Below are positions 10,124 to 18,842 of a stretch of 58,843 bases of DNA, piece after piece; the stretch's first letter is position 1; each line of letters starts with the position of its first letter. Below the pieces are notes generated by a model. It worked only from the letters and a program-made list of their open reading frames with translations. It ran no database searches and had not been told where the DNA came from. The stretch spans positions 1 through 58,843 of the forward strand of contig CAMDHZ010000017.1 in NCBI GenBank assembly GCA_945898275.1. Direction: 5' to 3'. The DNA comes from Chitinophaga pinensis (GTDB lineage: Bacteria; Bacteroidota; Bacteroidia; UKL13-3). A program made the position numbers and the translations under genes.

Positions 10124-11262
10124 TTTAGAACCGCACGAGAAATCACCAATTTTTGTATTTCGCTGGTTCCTTCTCCAATCGTACAAAGTTTTGAGTCGCG
10201 GTAGAATTTCTCTACAGGGAAATCTTTGGTGTACCCATAACCACCAAATATTTGCACAGCCTCTGTTGAAGCCCAAACAGCAACTTCACTCGCATAATAC
10301 TTTGCCATGGCACCTTCTTTATTTACAGAAAGATTTTTATTCTTTTTATCTGCAGCTTGCATGATTAGAAGTTCTGATGCTTCAATTCTTGTAGCCATAT
10401 CAGCTATCTTGAATGCAATTCCTTGGAAATTACTAATTGGTTGTCCAAATTGTTGACGTTCTTTAGAATATTTCAACGCAGCTTCATAAGCTCCTTTTGC
10501 AATCCCTAAAGATAATGCAGCTATAGAGATTCTACCTCCATCTAGTATTTTCATGGCTTGTTTAAAACCATCCCCAACGTTTCCTAAAATATTTTCTTCT
10601 GGAATTCTACAATCCTCAAAAATAAGCTCGGCAGTTTCACTTGCACGCATACCCAACTTGTTTTCTTTTTTTCCGCCTTTAAAACCTGGAGTGCCTCTTT
10701 CTACTACAAATGCTGTTATTCCATTGCTATCCAATAATTCTCCAGTTCTAGCTAAAACCACAGCAACATTTCCTGTCAAACCATGAGTAATCCAATTTTT
10801 GGTACCATTCAAAACCCAATGATTTCCATCTTTTTTAGCCACACATTGCATGCGCATAGCATCCGAACCAGTATTGGCTTCTGTTAAACCCCAAGCACCA
10901 ATCCATTCTCCGCTCGCTAATTTTGGTAACCATTTTGTCTTTTGTTCTTCATTACCAAAGTACATGATATGGCCTGTGCAAAGACTATTATGTGCAGCCA
11001 TGCTTAAACCTACAGAACCGCAAACTTTGGATAATTCAACTATAGCAGTTACATATTCAAAGTAACCAAAACCTGCACCACCATAGTTTTCTGGCACAAG
11101 CACTCCTAACAAACCAAGTTTACCCATTTCCTTAAATGCTTCAATTGGAAAATATTGAGCCTCGTCCCACTCCATCACATTGGGGCGAATGTGCTTTTCT
11201 GCGAAGTCCCTAACCATTTGGGCAATCATTTTTTGATTTTCAGTTTGATCGAAATTCATCAT
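10120..11262 (-). CDS. Acyl-CoA dehydrogenase (short/medium-chain type)
   Basis: The FAD enzyme forms the alpha-beta double bond of acyl-CoA and passes electrons to electron-transfer flavoprotein. The 380 residues are the usual length. Seen are [13 protein letters not shown] (FAD/substrate region), the NWITHG segment, and [16 protein letters not shown] with the catalytic base E364 in [10 protein letters not shown], which is the butyryl-CoA dehydrogenase position. ATG codons at 11262 and 11259 are both possible. The downstream glycosyltransferase start overlaps its stop by 4 bases. Confidence 0.93.
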   Translation of the reverse strand: MMNFDQTENQKMIAQMVRDFAEKHIRPNVMEWDEAQYFPIEAFKEMGKLGLLGVLVPENYGGAGFGYFEYVTAIVELSKVCGSVGLSMAAHNSLCTGHIMYFGNEEQKTKWLPKLASGEWIGAWGLTEANTGSDAMRMQCVAKKDGNHWVLNGTKNWITHGLTGNVAVVLARTGELLDSNGITAFVVERGTPGFKGGKKENKLGMRASETAELIFEDCRIPEENILGNVGDGFKQAMKILDGGRISIAALSLGIAKGAYEAALKYSKERQQFGQPISNFQGIAFKIADMATRIEASELLIMQAADKKNKNLSVNKEGAMAKYYASEVAVWASTEAVQIFGGYGYTKDFPVEKFYRDSKLCTIGEGTSEIQKLVISRAVLK

Positions 11263-11385
11263 ATATGTTAAGTTTTAAATATTATTTTTTAGACTTAGTT
11301 GCAAGTATATTAGATTTTTTTCTAAGTGCCATTATCGTTTCAATTAACCAAAAAGATTAAATTATGTTTATAAAATAGTTCTGAT

Positions 11386-12099
11386 TTACTCTTGGTTAAT
11401 AGTCAAGTAAATGGCTATCCTTTCAAAAATGCTATCGTTAATAATTTTAATTTCTTTCAGCTCCTCTAAACGTTTAAATTTCCCGTGTTGCTTTCTATAA
11501 TTTAAAATTGCCTTAGACAAGGAAAACTTAAAATATGGATGCGTAGAAAGTGTTTTAAAATCGACTTCATTGATATCAAATATTGCATTTGAGGAAGGAG
11601 TTATGGTTAAACGTTCCTTTAAATCAAAGAGTAAATCCTCTTTAAATCCATACACTTCGGTTAATTGGTTTAAAGTTATGAATCCACCCAATCCTGCTCT
11701 GTACTTTATAATACGGGAGGCCAAGGTTGGACCAATTCCTGGCAAAGAAACCAAATCGGCGCTATCTGCAGTGTTTACTTCTAAAGCTATAATTTTCTTA
11801 GGAATAAAGCTCTTTTCATAGGGAACAAAAGTTTTTCTTTTTTCGGTTTGAACCGAGTTTTTGCGACTCCAATTTTTATAGTTTGATTTCTTTTCTGAGT
11901 CGTAACTTGGAATGGAATCTTTGAGAGCAGCTAAATAGTTTAAATCAAAATCAGCTTGCGGTGTAGGTTCAAACCGACCATAAATAAAACTTACAACCAA
12001 TAAAAATGAAAGGAGATAAAGTAAACTTCTTATTCCCTTTTGTTCTTGTTGAGTAAAGAAAAAGTAAGTCCGAATAAACCGCTTAATCCTCCTCTTCAT
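11386..12099 (-). CDS. ComEA-like helix-hairpin-helix protein, membrane-anchored
   Basis: The 237-residue protein has one N-terminal membrane segment (about 23-40), a polar linker, and two helix-hairpin-helix units in the second half: VNTADSADLVSLPGIGPTLA and, more divergent, FDINEVDFKTLSTHPYF. This is the domain by which ComEA binds DNA non-specifically during natural transformation; many Bacteroidota have such proteins of untested function. I place the start at ATG 12099, overlapping the small upstream gene by 17 bases; a frame from TTG 12138 is the alternative. It contains two copies of the dispersed palindrome (11845, 11966), 121 bases apart. Confidence 0.8.
   Translation of the reverse strand: MKRRIKRFIRTYFFFTQQEQKGIRSLLYLLSFLLVVSFIYGRFEPTPQADFDLNYLAALKDSIPSYDSEKKSNYKNWSRKNSVQTEKRKTFVPYEKSFIPKKIIALEVNTADSADLVSLPGIGPTLASRIIKYRAGLGGFITLNQLTEVYGFKEDLLFDLKERLTITPSSNAIFDINEVDFKTLSTHPYFKFSLSKAILNYRKQHGKFKRLEELKEIKIINDSIFERIAIYLTINQE
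11845..11854 (+). repeat. Dispersed palindrome copy 3
   Basis: TTCGGTTTGAACCGAG; in the helix-hairpin-helix gene, read as VQTE on the minus strand. Confidence 0.8.
11966..11975 (-). repeat. Dispersed palindrome copy 4
   Basis: GTCGGTTTGAACCTAC on minus; in the same helix-hairpin-helix gene, read as RFEP. Confidence 0.8.
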
Positions 12100-12241
12100 C
12101 CTCCTCAGGTTTTGGATTGATTTTAGGGTTTTTAACAAAGAAGAAATATAATAAAGCCACTACCACCGCTGCGAAAAAAAATTCGGTTAAAAACCAAAAC
12201 ATAAATCCGGCAGGTGCAGGTTCTGAAAGTATAAAGAACAT
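12083..12241 (-). CDS. 52-residue single-span membrane protein with acidic tail
   Basis: A small gene fills the space between the RmlD-like gene (stop at 12243, one base away) and the helix-hairpin-helix gene, whose start it overlaps. It encodes a hydrophobic span (about residues 13-36, rich in F, A, V and L) followed by KNPKINPKPEEDEEED, a strongly acidic cytoplasmic tail. No family is recognised. The tight junctions on both sides and the membrane-protein pattern support a real gene. A role as a small subunit or scaffold is a guess. Confidence 0.65.
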   Translation of the reverse strand: MFFILSEPAPAGFMFWFLTEFFFAAVVVALLYFFFVKNPKINPKPEEDEEED

Positions 12242-12242
12242 A

Positions 12243-13145
12243 TTATTGTTGATTCAATTGTTTATCTAAAACGGCCAAGCCTTCTTCAAAAGAATGAGGT
12301 GCATATCCTAAATCTTTTACAGCCTTATCTAAGATAAACCCTGTAATAGGTGGGCGTTTGGCTGGCTGTTTAATTCCTTCACTGGTAGAAATATTTAGCA
12401 ATGATTTATCCAATTTCCAATAAGTAGCAACTTTGTAAACCAAATCAAACACACTCATAAAATCCCTACCACTGATGTTATAAATACCTTGTGCTTTTTT
12501 TGATGCAAGCAATGCACATCCTTGCGCCAAATCTTCTGCTAAGGTAGGCGTTCTAAATTGATCGGACACTACATTAATTGACTTTCCAGATTCTAATGCA
12601 CCCTTGGCCCAAAGTACAATATTGCTTCTGCTCATATCACTCACGATGCCATAAACCAAAACAGTTCTGGCAATTGACCAACTTTTTGCTTTTTCTATTA
12701 CCACTTGCTCTGCTTTCCATTTTGAGTGGCCATAGTAACTGAGCGGGTCTGGTTGCTCTTCCTCGGTAACGGGTCCATGCGTGCCATTAAAAATAAAGTC
12801 GGTGCTTAAGTGCACCAAATGAACACCATTGTCATTGCAGGCTTGAACCAAGTATAAAACAGCATCAACATTTAGCTTATCACAACCTTCTTTATCGCTT
12901 TCACATGCATCTACATTGGTCATTGCAGCAGTATTGATAATTACCTCTGGTTTGTGCTTTGCAATGATGGTAGAAACTTCTATTTCATTGGTAATATCTA
13001 GGCTTTCGTAAACGTAACCACTTGGATTTGGAAATCTATCTGCACCTCTAGCGGTTGCAATAAGCTGAACCTCTGGGGTAGATTGGTATCTTTCAATTAA
13101 CTTTTGACCTAATAGGCCATTGCTTCCGGTAATTAAGATTTTCAT
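12243..13145 (-). CDS. RmlD-like dTDP-4-dehydrorhamnose reductase family protein
   Basis: The 300-residue NAD(P)-dependent extended SDR resembles RmlD, which reduces dTDP-4-keto-rhamnose. The nucleotide-binding motif GSNGLLGQ is at 7-14. The catalytic pair is Y138/K142 in YYGHSK, and LVHLSTDFIFNGT is the conserved strand before it. No rmlA, rmlB or rmlC is adjacent, so the actual substrate is uncertain; isolated RmlD-like proteins in Bacteroidota often have other sugar substrates. It heads a likely operon with the 52-residue protein and the helix-hairpin-helix protein. Confidence 0.85.
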   Translation of the reverse strand: MKILITGSNGLLGQKLIERYQSTPEVQLIATARGADRFPNPSGYVYESLDITNEIEVSTIIAKHKPEVIINTAAMTNVDACESDKEGCDKLNVDAVLYLVQACNDNGVHLVHLSTDFIFNGTHGPVTEEEQPDPLSYYGHSKWKAEQVVIEKAKSWSIARTVLVYGIVSDMSRSNIVLWAKGALESGKSINVVSDQFRTPTLAEDLAQGCALLASKKAQGIYNISGRDFMSVFDLVYKVATYWKLDKSLLNISTSEGIKQPAKRPPITGFILDKAVKDLGYAPHSFEEGLAVLDKQLNQQ

Positions 13146-13165
13146 AAATAAATAATTGAAATAAA

Positions 13166-13396
13166 TTAAATTACTTTGATCAAAGTAAAAGTAATTGCAA
13201 TTGAAGCTGCAATCATGGCTCCTAAACGGATAACTATTCCTTTTTCCAAATCACGTAAATCACGTTTAGTTGCAATTTGATCTTCAAGTAAACCCCTTAA
13301 TGATTCTGCTTGAACCTCGGCTTGTTTATTAGTAAAACCAGCTTCTTTCATTTTTTTTACGTAGGCCAAGGTATCGAAAATAATCGCTTTTTCCAT
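13166..13396 (-). CDS. Small coiled-coil protein with C-terminal membrane helix (DUF1640-like)
   Basis: The 76-residue protein starts at ATG 13396; an upstream frame exists but reads through AT-rich spacer. It is a helix-forming N-terminal part (KKMKEAGFTNKQAEVQAESL), a heptad-like DQIATKRDLRDLEKGI segment and a final membrane span (about 57-76). The pattern is that of bacterial DUF1640/CCDC90-like proteins, whose function is not settled. It lies 20 bases upstream of the RmlD-like gene on the same strand. Confidence 0.7.
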   Translation of the reverse strand: MEKAIIFDTLAYVKKMKEAGFTNKQAEVQAESLRGLLEDQIATKRDLRDLEKGIVIRLGAMIAASIAITFTLIKVI

Positions 13397-13571
13397 TGTT
13401 TTCAAATTTAAACTTTGTGAAGGAGAATTAAAAATCATACCCGAAATAAGAAATTGTGACAATTAGAACCAAATAAATTCCAAAAAACGAATAATTATAA
13501 AAGACAAAAAAATGCACAAAAATCTGATTATCTGTTCAATATATCCATCATATCAAATCGGGTTTACTGGA

Positions 13572-13778
13572 TTAATCTTTCCGATACTCAAGAATATCCG
13601 CAGGTTGACATTCAAGTACTTTGCAAATAGACTCAAGGGTAGAAAAGCGTATTGCTTTTGCCTTTCCTGTTTTTAAAATAGATAAATTAGATAATGTAAT
13701 ATCTACTTTTTCGGATAACTCATTCAGGCTCATTTTTCGCTTAGCCATCATCACATCTAGGTTTACTATTATGGCCAT
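13572..13778 (-). CDS. XRE/Cro-type helix-turn-helix regulator
   Basis: The 68-residue protein is essentially one HTH_3 domain: MSLNELSEKVDITLSNLSIL gives the two DNA-binding helices, and STLESICKVLECQPADILEY is the conserved last part. It resembles the YozG group of short regulators. It is transcribed away from miaB across a 198-base gap that holds two pairs of direct repeats (13854-13935), which I infer may be its operator. No partner toxin or antitoxin gene is evident. Confidence 0.85.
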   Translation of the reverse strand: MAIIVNLDVMMAKRKMSLNELSEKVDITLSNLSILKTGKAKAIRFSTLESICKVLECQPADILEYRKD

Positions 13779-13853
13779 GTTTATATAGTTAAATCGTTTT
13801 CATTTTTTAATTTGGCTCCTTGGATAAAAACCTGAACAAACTTTATTTATTAT

Positions 13854-13887
13854 TTATCAATAATTTTTTATTACTTATCAATTATTT
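13854..13887. repeat. Two near-identical 13-mers spaced 21 bases apart
   Basis: TTATCAATAATTT at 13854-13866 and TTATCAATTATTT at 13875-13887 differ at one position, and their starts are 21 bases (two helical turns) apart. They lie in the divergent control region between the XRE regulator and miaB, so binding by a dimeric regulator is plausible. Confidence 0.4.
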
Positions 13888-13935
13888 CACTATGTTTTTT
13901 TCTTGCCATATATCGCAAAAAATCTGTCACTATGT
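13887..13935. repeat. TCACTATGT direct repeat, 40-base period
   Basis: TCACTATGT occurs at 13887-13895 and again at 13927-13935. The 40-base spacing and the location upstream of miaB and its XRE neighbour make an operator pair possible; chance in AT-rich DNA is not excluded. Confidence 0.35.
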
Positions 13936-13947
13936 CATAATAATCCA

Positions 13948-13956
13948 TATATTTGC
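13948..13956 (+). promoter_or_regulatory. Bacteroidota-type -7 element upstream of miaB
   Basis: TATATTTGC fits TAnnTTTG and lies 20 bases before the miaB ATG at 13977. No good -33 box is seen. Confidence 0.4.
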
Positions 13957-13976
13957 ACTTCAAAAAAATTGAGTAA

Positions 13977-15359
13977 ATGCGCGGAGTTATTGCAGATAAT
14001 GCACCAGAAACAGCCACAAGGAATTTATATATTGAAACATACGGATGTGCTATGAACTTAGCTGATAGCGAAGTTGTAGCCTCTATTATGGCAGAAAAAG
14101 GATTTAAGACAACACAAGATATTAATGAAGCAGATGTAGTTTTTGTAAATACCTGTTCTATAAGAGACAATGCAGAAGCCCATGTTTGGGGAAGACTTAG
14201 GGAAATTAAACATCATAAGAAAACAAATCCGGGAATGATTGTAGGCGTTTTAGGATGCATGGCAGAACGGTTAAAAACTCAGTTGCTCGAAAAAGAACAA
14301 GTTATAGATATAGTGGTTGGACCAGATGCCTACCGAGATATTCCTCAATTAATTACCCAAGTTGAAGAAGGACACAAAGCTGTTAATGTTCTTTTATCAA
14401 GGGAAGAAACTTATGCAGAAATTACACCAGTAAGATTGAGTTCGAATGGGGTAAATGCTTTTATCAGCATTATGCGTGGTTGCGATAACATGTGCTCGTT
14501 TTGCGTAGTTCCATTTACCCGCGGCCGCGAGCGCAGCCGACCATCAGATTCAATAATAAAGGAAGCAAATGATTTGTATACCCAAGGGTACAAAGAGGTA
14601 ACACTTTTGGGTCAAAACGTAGACTCTTACAAGGAATTAGATGAACAAGGAAATGTGATTTGTAACTTTGCGCAGTTACTTGAAAAAGTTGCTCTACTTA
14701 GAAAAGACTTGCGAATTAGGTTTGTGAGCTCACACCCAAAAGACATAACAGATGAAGTATTGCATACCATTAAGCGTTACGACAACATTTGTAATTATAT
14801 TCATTACCCTTTACAAAGCGGGAATAGTCGTATTCTGGAATTAATGAACCGAACTTATGATAGGAATTGGTTCAAACAAAGACTAGATAAAATTAGGGAA
14901 ATCATTCCAGACTGTGGTATTTCTACAGATATCATAACAGGATTTTGCACAGAAACAGAAGAGGAACATCAAGACACTGTTACTATGATGGAATATGGCA
15001 AATTTAATTTTGCATTTATGTATCAATACAGTGAAAGGCCCGGAACTTTAGCTGCAAGAAGATATAAAGATGATATTCCATCAGAAGTAAAACTCAGAAG
15101 GCTCCAAGAAGTTATTGAGATTCAACACAAGAATAGTTTGGCCTTGAACCAAGCAAAAGTTGGCACTGTTCAAACAGTATTAATTGAAGGATTATCAAAG
15201 AAATCAGACCAAAGTTTAAGAGGACGAAACGACCAAAATAGCGTGGTGATTTTTCCAAAAGAAAATTATAATAAAGGGCAGTATGTTAAAGTTTTAATTG
15301 AAAATGCCACCCAAACAAGTTTGATTGGAAAAGCATTAGAAGAAGTGGTATTTGATTAA
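13977..15359 (+). CDS. miaB: tRNA-i6A37 methylthiotransferase
   Basis: The radical-SAM enzyme adds a methylthio group to isopentenyl-adenosine 37 of tRNA. Its 460 residues comprise the N-terminal MTTase domain with cluster ligands C24, C60 and C94 (YGCAMN, NTCSIR, LGCMAE), the radical-SAM core with C169-x3-C173-x2-C176 ([19 protein letters not shown]), and a C-terminal TRAM domain ending near FD. The RGRERSRP motif favours MiaB over RimO or MtaB. It is followed after 14 bases by the MtfA-like gene. Confidence 0.96.
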   Translation: MRGVIADNAPETATRNLYIETYGCAMNLADSEVVASIMAEKGFKTTQDINEADVVFVNTCSIRDNAEAHVWGRLREIKHHKKTNPGMIVGVLGCMAERLKTQLLEKEQVIDIVVGPDAYRDIPQLITQVEEGHKAVNVLLSREETYAEITPVRLSSNGVNAFISIMRGCDNMCSFCVVPFTRGRERSRPSDSIIKEANDLYTQGYKEVTLLGQNVDSYKELDEQGNVICNFAQLLEKVALLRKDLRIRFVSSHPKDITDEVLHTIKRYDNICNYIHYPLQSGNSRILELMNRTYDRNWFKQRLDKIREIIPDCGISTDIITGFCTETEEEHQDTVTMMEYGKFNFAFMYQYSERPGTLAARRYKDDIPSEVKLRRLQEVIEIQHKNSLALNQAKVGTVQTVLIEGLSKKSDQSLRGRNDQNSVVIFPKENYNKGQYVKVLIENATQTSLIGKALEEVVFD

Positions 15360-15373
15360 GATAAAATTGGAAA

Positions 15374-16669
15374 ATGACTGAAAAACTCTTTTACGATACT
15401 TGGAGTAGCTTTTTGGACAATTACCATTTGTATTATCGAAACTTGGGTCAAAAAGCCAAATTGCGTTTTCTAAAAAGAGTAAACTCTATTTACCATAATG
15501 TTGAAATCATTGGCAAAGGCGGACTTGAAGTAACTGAAGATATTAAAATTTTAGTGGTTTCAAACTTGGTTCAACTAACCTTTGGCTTAAAAGAATATTG
15601 GCTTTATGGCTATGAATATATTCACCTTCACCCAGAAGCATTTGTATTGCCAAAATCTGGAGAATTAGTAAAAGGTTCAACCTACAATACAAAAATTATT
15701 GCTTTAAGTTGGCAACATTTTGCCTTCGACCATTTGCATCCTCAATTAGGCAGAAATGTAAGCTTAGCTCAATATGCACTAGCCTTGTTGAGAACAGTTT
15801 TTAATGGCAAACACTACGATTTACACTTTGGCTCATACATAGATACTTGGTTTGAAATCATCAAAAAAGAATGTGAACTTAAGAACAGCAGTTCTGAATA
15901 CCAAAGGTTTAATGAAAATGCGGAGGATTATAATTATGTATTTTCTCAATGTGTTGAATTGTTTTTTGAAAAGCCAGAAGTGCTCAAGAAAGACTTGCCA
16001 ACTACCTATGCGCATTTATGTTTATTGTTGAACCAAGACCCAGCCAACTCATTTGAAGATTATAGTTTTGACCGAACAAGCTTAGAAAAAAACAACCTAA
16101 TTGTTAAGCTTCCAAAACATATCCCAATTCACTATAAATATAAAAGCTGGCATTGGTTATATAATTTCAGTTTTTTCGGTTTGAGCCTATGCCCACTGGT
16201 AATGTATTTTCAATTAGATAAATTGTTAGTGCATACTCATGAACTATTTGTTTTTGCCTCGATTTGCAGCATTATTGTTTCAATTTTAATCTATAAACCA
16301 CTTAAGCAAATTGGCATTTTTGATAAGTATTGGGTGGTATTTTTAAATTGCTTTTTAGGTTATATACCTTGCCTTATTACCTTATTGATTAGCATTAATA
16401 ACCTTGGAAGTTTGCCAAATACTTCGCAAAAAAGTAAACATGAGATTATCACTTATTATTTAAGTGAATCCTATGTTAACCGCGAAAGAAGTAATCCAAT
16501 TACGTTTGTGTTACAAGACAATTTTCTAATAGATTATCCAAATGCTAGAACATTTGAGAGTTTTGACAAAACGCCATTAAATGGGCATAACTTTTTCAAT
16601 GGCATAGAATATGACATTAGAAGAGGCTGGTTAGGCATTCCAATTATTTACAATAGAGACTTATATTAA
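15374..16669 (+). CDS. MtfA-like (peptidase family M90) protein with lost zinc site and membrane tail
   Basis: The 431-residue protein has an N-terminal part resembling MtfA, a zinc peptidase known for binding the glucose repressor Mlc. Shared landmarks are SWQHFAFDHLHPQLGRNVSL (112-131), matching the SWDEV...GxNVVL region, and VELFFEKP (194-201) plus LLLNQDP (217-223), matching SEAFFE and FYRQDP. The zinc motif HEFAH that should follow NVVL reads AQYAL (132-136), so both histidines and the catalytic glutamate are gone. Three membrane spans (about 262-280, 290-307, 319-341) follow. It lies between miaB and a sigma-54 activator (1-base gap), so a signalling or scaffolding role is possible. The family assignment is from memory. 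Confidence 0.6.
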   Translation: MTEKLFYDTWSSFLDNYHLYYRNLGQKAKLRFLKRVNSIYHNVEIIGKGGLEVTEDIKILVVSNLVQLTFGLKEYWLYGYEYIHLHPEAFVLPKSGELVKGSTYNTKIIALSWQHFAFDHLHPQLGRNVSLAQYALALLRTVFNGKHYDLHFGSYIDTWFEIIKKECELKNSSSEYQRFNENAEDYNYVFSQCVELFFEKPEVLKKDLPTTYAHLCLLLNQDPANSFEDYSFDRTSLEKNNLIVKLPKHIPIHYKYKSWHWLYNFSFFGLSLCPLVMYFQLDKLLVHTHELFVFASICSIIVSILIYKPLKQIGIFDKYWVVFLNCFLGYIPCLITLLISINNLGSLPNTSQKSKHEIITYYLSESYVNRERSNPITFVLQDNFLIDYPNARTFESFDKTPLNGHNFFNGIEYDIRRGWLGIPIIYNRDLY

Positions 16670-16670
16670 C

Positions 16671-17912
16671 ATGAATATTCAAGATATTAAACAAAGATTC
16701 GAAATTATTGGCTCATCGCCATTGCTTAACATTGCTTTAGAAACAGCAGTTAAAGTTTCTGGGACAGATATTACAGTTTTAATAAATGGAGAAAGTGGCG
16801 TAGGTAAAGAAGCATTTTCAAAAATCATTCACGCCTTAAGTGGCAGAAAACACGGACCTTTTATTGCAGTAAACTGCGGTGCAATTCCAGAAGGAACCAT
16901 AGACAGCGAGCTATTTGGCCATGAGAAAGGAGCGTTTACGGGTGCGCATGATACCAGGAAGGGTTATTTTGAAACCGTAAATGGAGGAACTATTTTTTTA
17001 GATGAAATAGGTGAACTACCCTTAGAGACTCAAAGTAGACTGCTTAGAATCTTAGAAAGTGGGGAATTTATTAAAGTTGGTTCAAGCAAAGTTCAAAAAA
17101 CGGATGTAAGAATTGTTGCGGCAACTCATAGAGACTTATTAGACCTTGCCAATAAAGGAAAATTTAGAGAAGATTTGTATTATAGGTTATCTACAGTTCC
17201 AATAAAAGTGCCGCCATTACGCGAAAGAAAAGAAGATATTCATCTTTTATTTAGAAAATTTAGTGCCGACTTTGCTGAAAAATACAAGAGTAAACCAGTT
17301 GTTTTAGAACCCGATGCTTTGCAAATACTTGGGAGTTATAGTTGGCCTGGTAATATCAGACAATTGAAAAATATAGCAGAGCAGCTTTCTGTTTTAGATG
17401 AAGATAAAATAGTGAATGGGAAAGAACTTGCAAGGGTTTTACCTCCTGAAAAAACTTCCCTACCAATGTTAATTGGTTCAAACCAAACCGGAACAGAAAC
17501 CTTAAGTGAAAGAGATATATTTTATAAGGTTCTGTATGATTTAAGAAAAGACCTGAGTGATTTAAAAACGATTGTGTTTGATATGATGCAAGGGAACAAC
17601 CCGATAAACAATTCAGAGCACCATACAAGTTATTCAGCGGTTATGAATAGAGAAGAGGCAATGGCACCAAATCCACAGAATAATTATGTGCCAATTGTTT
17701 CACAATCTTCCTCCACACCGCCAAATCCTCAATACATTGATATAACAGAAGCTAATCATGAACCTGAGTCGTTGAGTTTGGAAGACAAAGAGATAGAGTT
17801 GATTCGAAAATCTTTGAAGAAACACAATGGAAAAAGGAAAAGGGCGGCACAAGAACTTGGAATTTCTGAAAGAACCCTTTATAGAAAAATCAAGCAATAC
17901 GACTTAGAATAG
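16671..17912 (+). CDS. Sigma-54-dependent transcriptional activator without receiver domain
   Basis: The 413-residue AAA+ activator opens RNA polymerase-sigma-54 complexes. The AAA+ domain begins almost at the N terminus: Walker A GESGVGKE (40-47), the sigma-54-contacting loop GAFTGA (87-92) and Walker B GGTIFLDE (105-112). A long variable linker (about 260-360) precedes a Fis-type helix-turn-helix ([19 protein letters not shown]) at the C terminus. There is no response-regulator, GAF or PAS domain, so the activator may be controlled by a partner protein. The only close candidate is the upstream MtfA-like membrane protein, one base away. Confidence 0.93.
   Translation: MNIQDIKQRFEIIGSSPLLNIALETAVKVSGTDITVLINGESGVGKEAFSKIIHALSGRKHGPFIAVNCGAIPEGTIDSELFGHEKGAFTGAHDTRKGYFETVNGGTIFLDEIGELPLETQSRLLRILESGEFIKVGSSKVQKTDVRIVAATHRDLLDLANKGKFREDLYYRLSTVPIKVPPLRERKEDIHLLFRKFSADFAEKYKSKPVVLEPDALQILGSYSWPGNIRQLKNIAEQLSVLDEDKIVNGKELARVLPPEKTSLPMLIGSNQTGTETLSERDIFYKVLYDLRKDLSDLKTIVFDMMQGNNPINNSEHHTSYSAVMNREEAMAPNPQNNYVPIVSQSSSTPPNPQYIDITEANHEPESLSLEDKEIELIRKSLKKHNGKRKRAAQELGISERTLYRKIKQYDLE
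17475..17484 (-). repeat. Dispersed palindrome copy 5
   Basis: TTTGGTTTGAACCAATT on minus; in the linker of the sigma-54 activator, read as GSNQ. Confidence 0.8.
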
Positions 17913-17997
17913 GCTAAAAAGCTGGCAATTTGCATTTTCTGCAAAATTTTATTTTCCATTATTAAGCTTTTTTGAAACAAACTATTAAATTAGTGTA

Positions 17998-18237
17998 ATG
18001 GAAAACATTGAAACTAATCTTCAAACAGAAGAGGAAATCAGTCGTAAAGAAATTTTGATTAGCAAAACCCAAAAAGGCTTCAAAATTATTTTATGGGGAG
18101 CTTTGACATTGCTGGTTAGTGGCTTAATAGCCTTGTTTGCTCCTATGTCTCAATCTGGATTTGAAATTGTAATGTATGGTTTTACCTCCTTGGGTTCAAC
18201 CATGATAATTTACGGTCTTTACTTAGCAATTGGATAA
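17998..18237 (+). CDS. Small membrane protein with two spans
   Basis: The 79-residue protein has an acidic, helical N terminus (about 1-28) followed by two hydrophobic spans (about 29-50 and 57-79). No family is recognised. A strong terminator directly after its stop and a separate 85-base gap before it suggest an independent transcript. Confidence 0.65.
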   Translation: MENIETNLQTEEEISRKEILISKTQKGFKIILWGALTLLVSGLIALFAPMSQSGFEIVMYGFTSLGSTMIIYGLYLAIG

Positions 18238-18274
18238 AAACGAGGAAGGCGCCCTTCGGGCGCCTTCCTCGTTT
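18238..18274. terminator. Bidirectional terminator between convergent genes
   Basis: A 14-bp perfect stem (CGAGGAAGGCGCCC and its complement, TTC loop) is flanked by AAA and TTT. It serves the small membrane gene on plus and the thioredoxin-like gene on minus. Confidence 0.88.
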
Positions 18275-18283
18275 CATCAAACA

Positions 18284-18751
18284 CTATTTTCCGTAAAACT
18301 TCTTTTTCATATCGGCTAAAATTGGAGCCATCTGCTCTGCATTTTTATAGCCAACTACTACTTCAGATTTTTTCTGCTTTGGATAAATAAATATCGTTGT
18401 TGGATAACCACTAATTTGATAGTTGCTTATCACACCAGCTAATTGCTCTCCAGTGTAGCTTTTACCTTCATAAGAATAAGTAACATTTGTAATTTCTGGA
18501 TTGAATTTAACAGATACAAAATCCGTATTTAAAACTTGCGAAATCGCAGGTTTGGCATATGCATCCCTGTCCATTTTCTTGCACCATCCGCACCACTCAG
18601 TATATACATCTACCAACATGATTTTGTTCTTTTTCTTAGCAAGTGCATATCCTTCATTAAAATCCATCCACTTAACTTCAGTGTTGTCTGCCTTAAATGC
18701 AGTAATTACAAAAAATGCCATTACTGCTACTAAAATTTTTGCTTTCATCAT
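18284..18751 (-). CDS. Exported thioredoxin-like protein (thioredoxin_7 type)
   Basis: The 155-residue protein has an N-terminal signal sequence (about 1-20) and a single thioredoxin fold. The redox motif is C54-G-W-C57 in TEWCGWCKKM, followed by the typical DRDAYAKPAI helix, and the cis-Pro is in SGYPTT. Such proteins act as periplasmic thiol oxidoreductases in Bacteroidota; the partner is unknown. Two ATG codons in tandem (18751, 18748) could both serve. It ends ten bases from the bidirectional terminator. Confidence 0.87.
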   Translation of the reverse strand: MMKAKILVAVMAFFVITAFKADNTEVKWMDFNEGYALAKKKNKIMLVDVYTEWCGWCKKMDRDAYAKPAISQVLNTDFVSVKFNPEITNVTYSYEGKSYTGEQLAGVISNYQISGYPTTIFIYPKQKKSEVVVGYKNAEQMAPILADMKKKFYGK

Positions 18752-18842
18752 ATTTACTTTAACAAATTAGCTTGTCAATTATTGTACCGCAATTGCAGAA
18801 CTCCTGACAAACAAATTTCAATGATTTAATTTTAATATTAAC

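Noticed and set aside
10120-10276. Glycosyltransferase start at 10276
   Set aside because: It would overlap the acyl-CoA dehydrogenase C terminus, including its catalytic region, and the extra residues do not resemble a glycosyltransferase; ATG 10123 gives a normal 4-base overlap.
13166-13778. XRE regulator and small coiled-coil protein as a toxin-antitoxin pair
   Set aside because: They are separated by about 175 bases, the coiled-coil protein looks like a DUF1640 membrane protein rather than a toxin, and the regulator lacks a toxin-binding extension.
16671-17912. Sigma-54 activator as a two-component response regulator
   Set aside because: The AAA+ domain begins within the first 20 residues; there is no receiver domain or phospho-acceptor aspartate.
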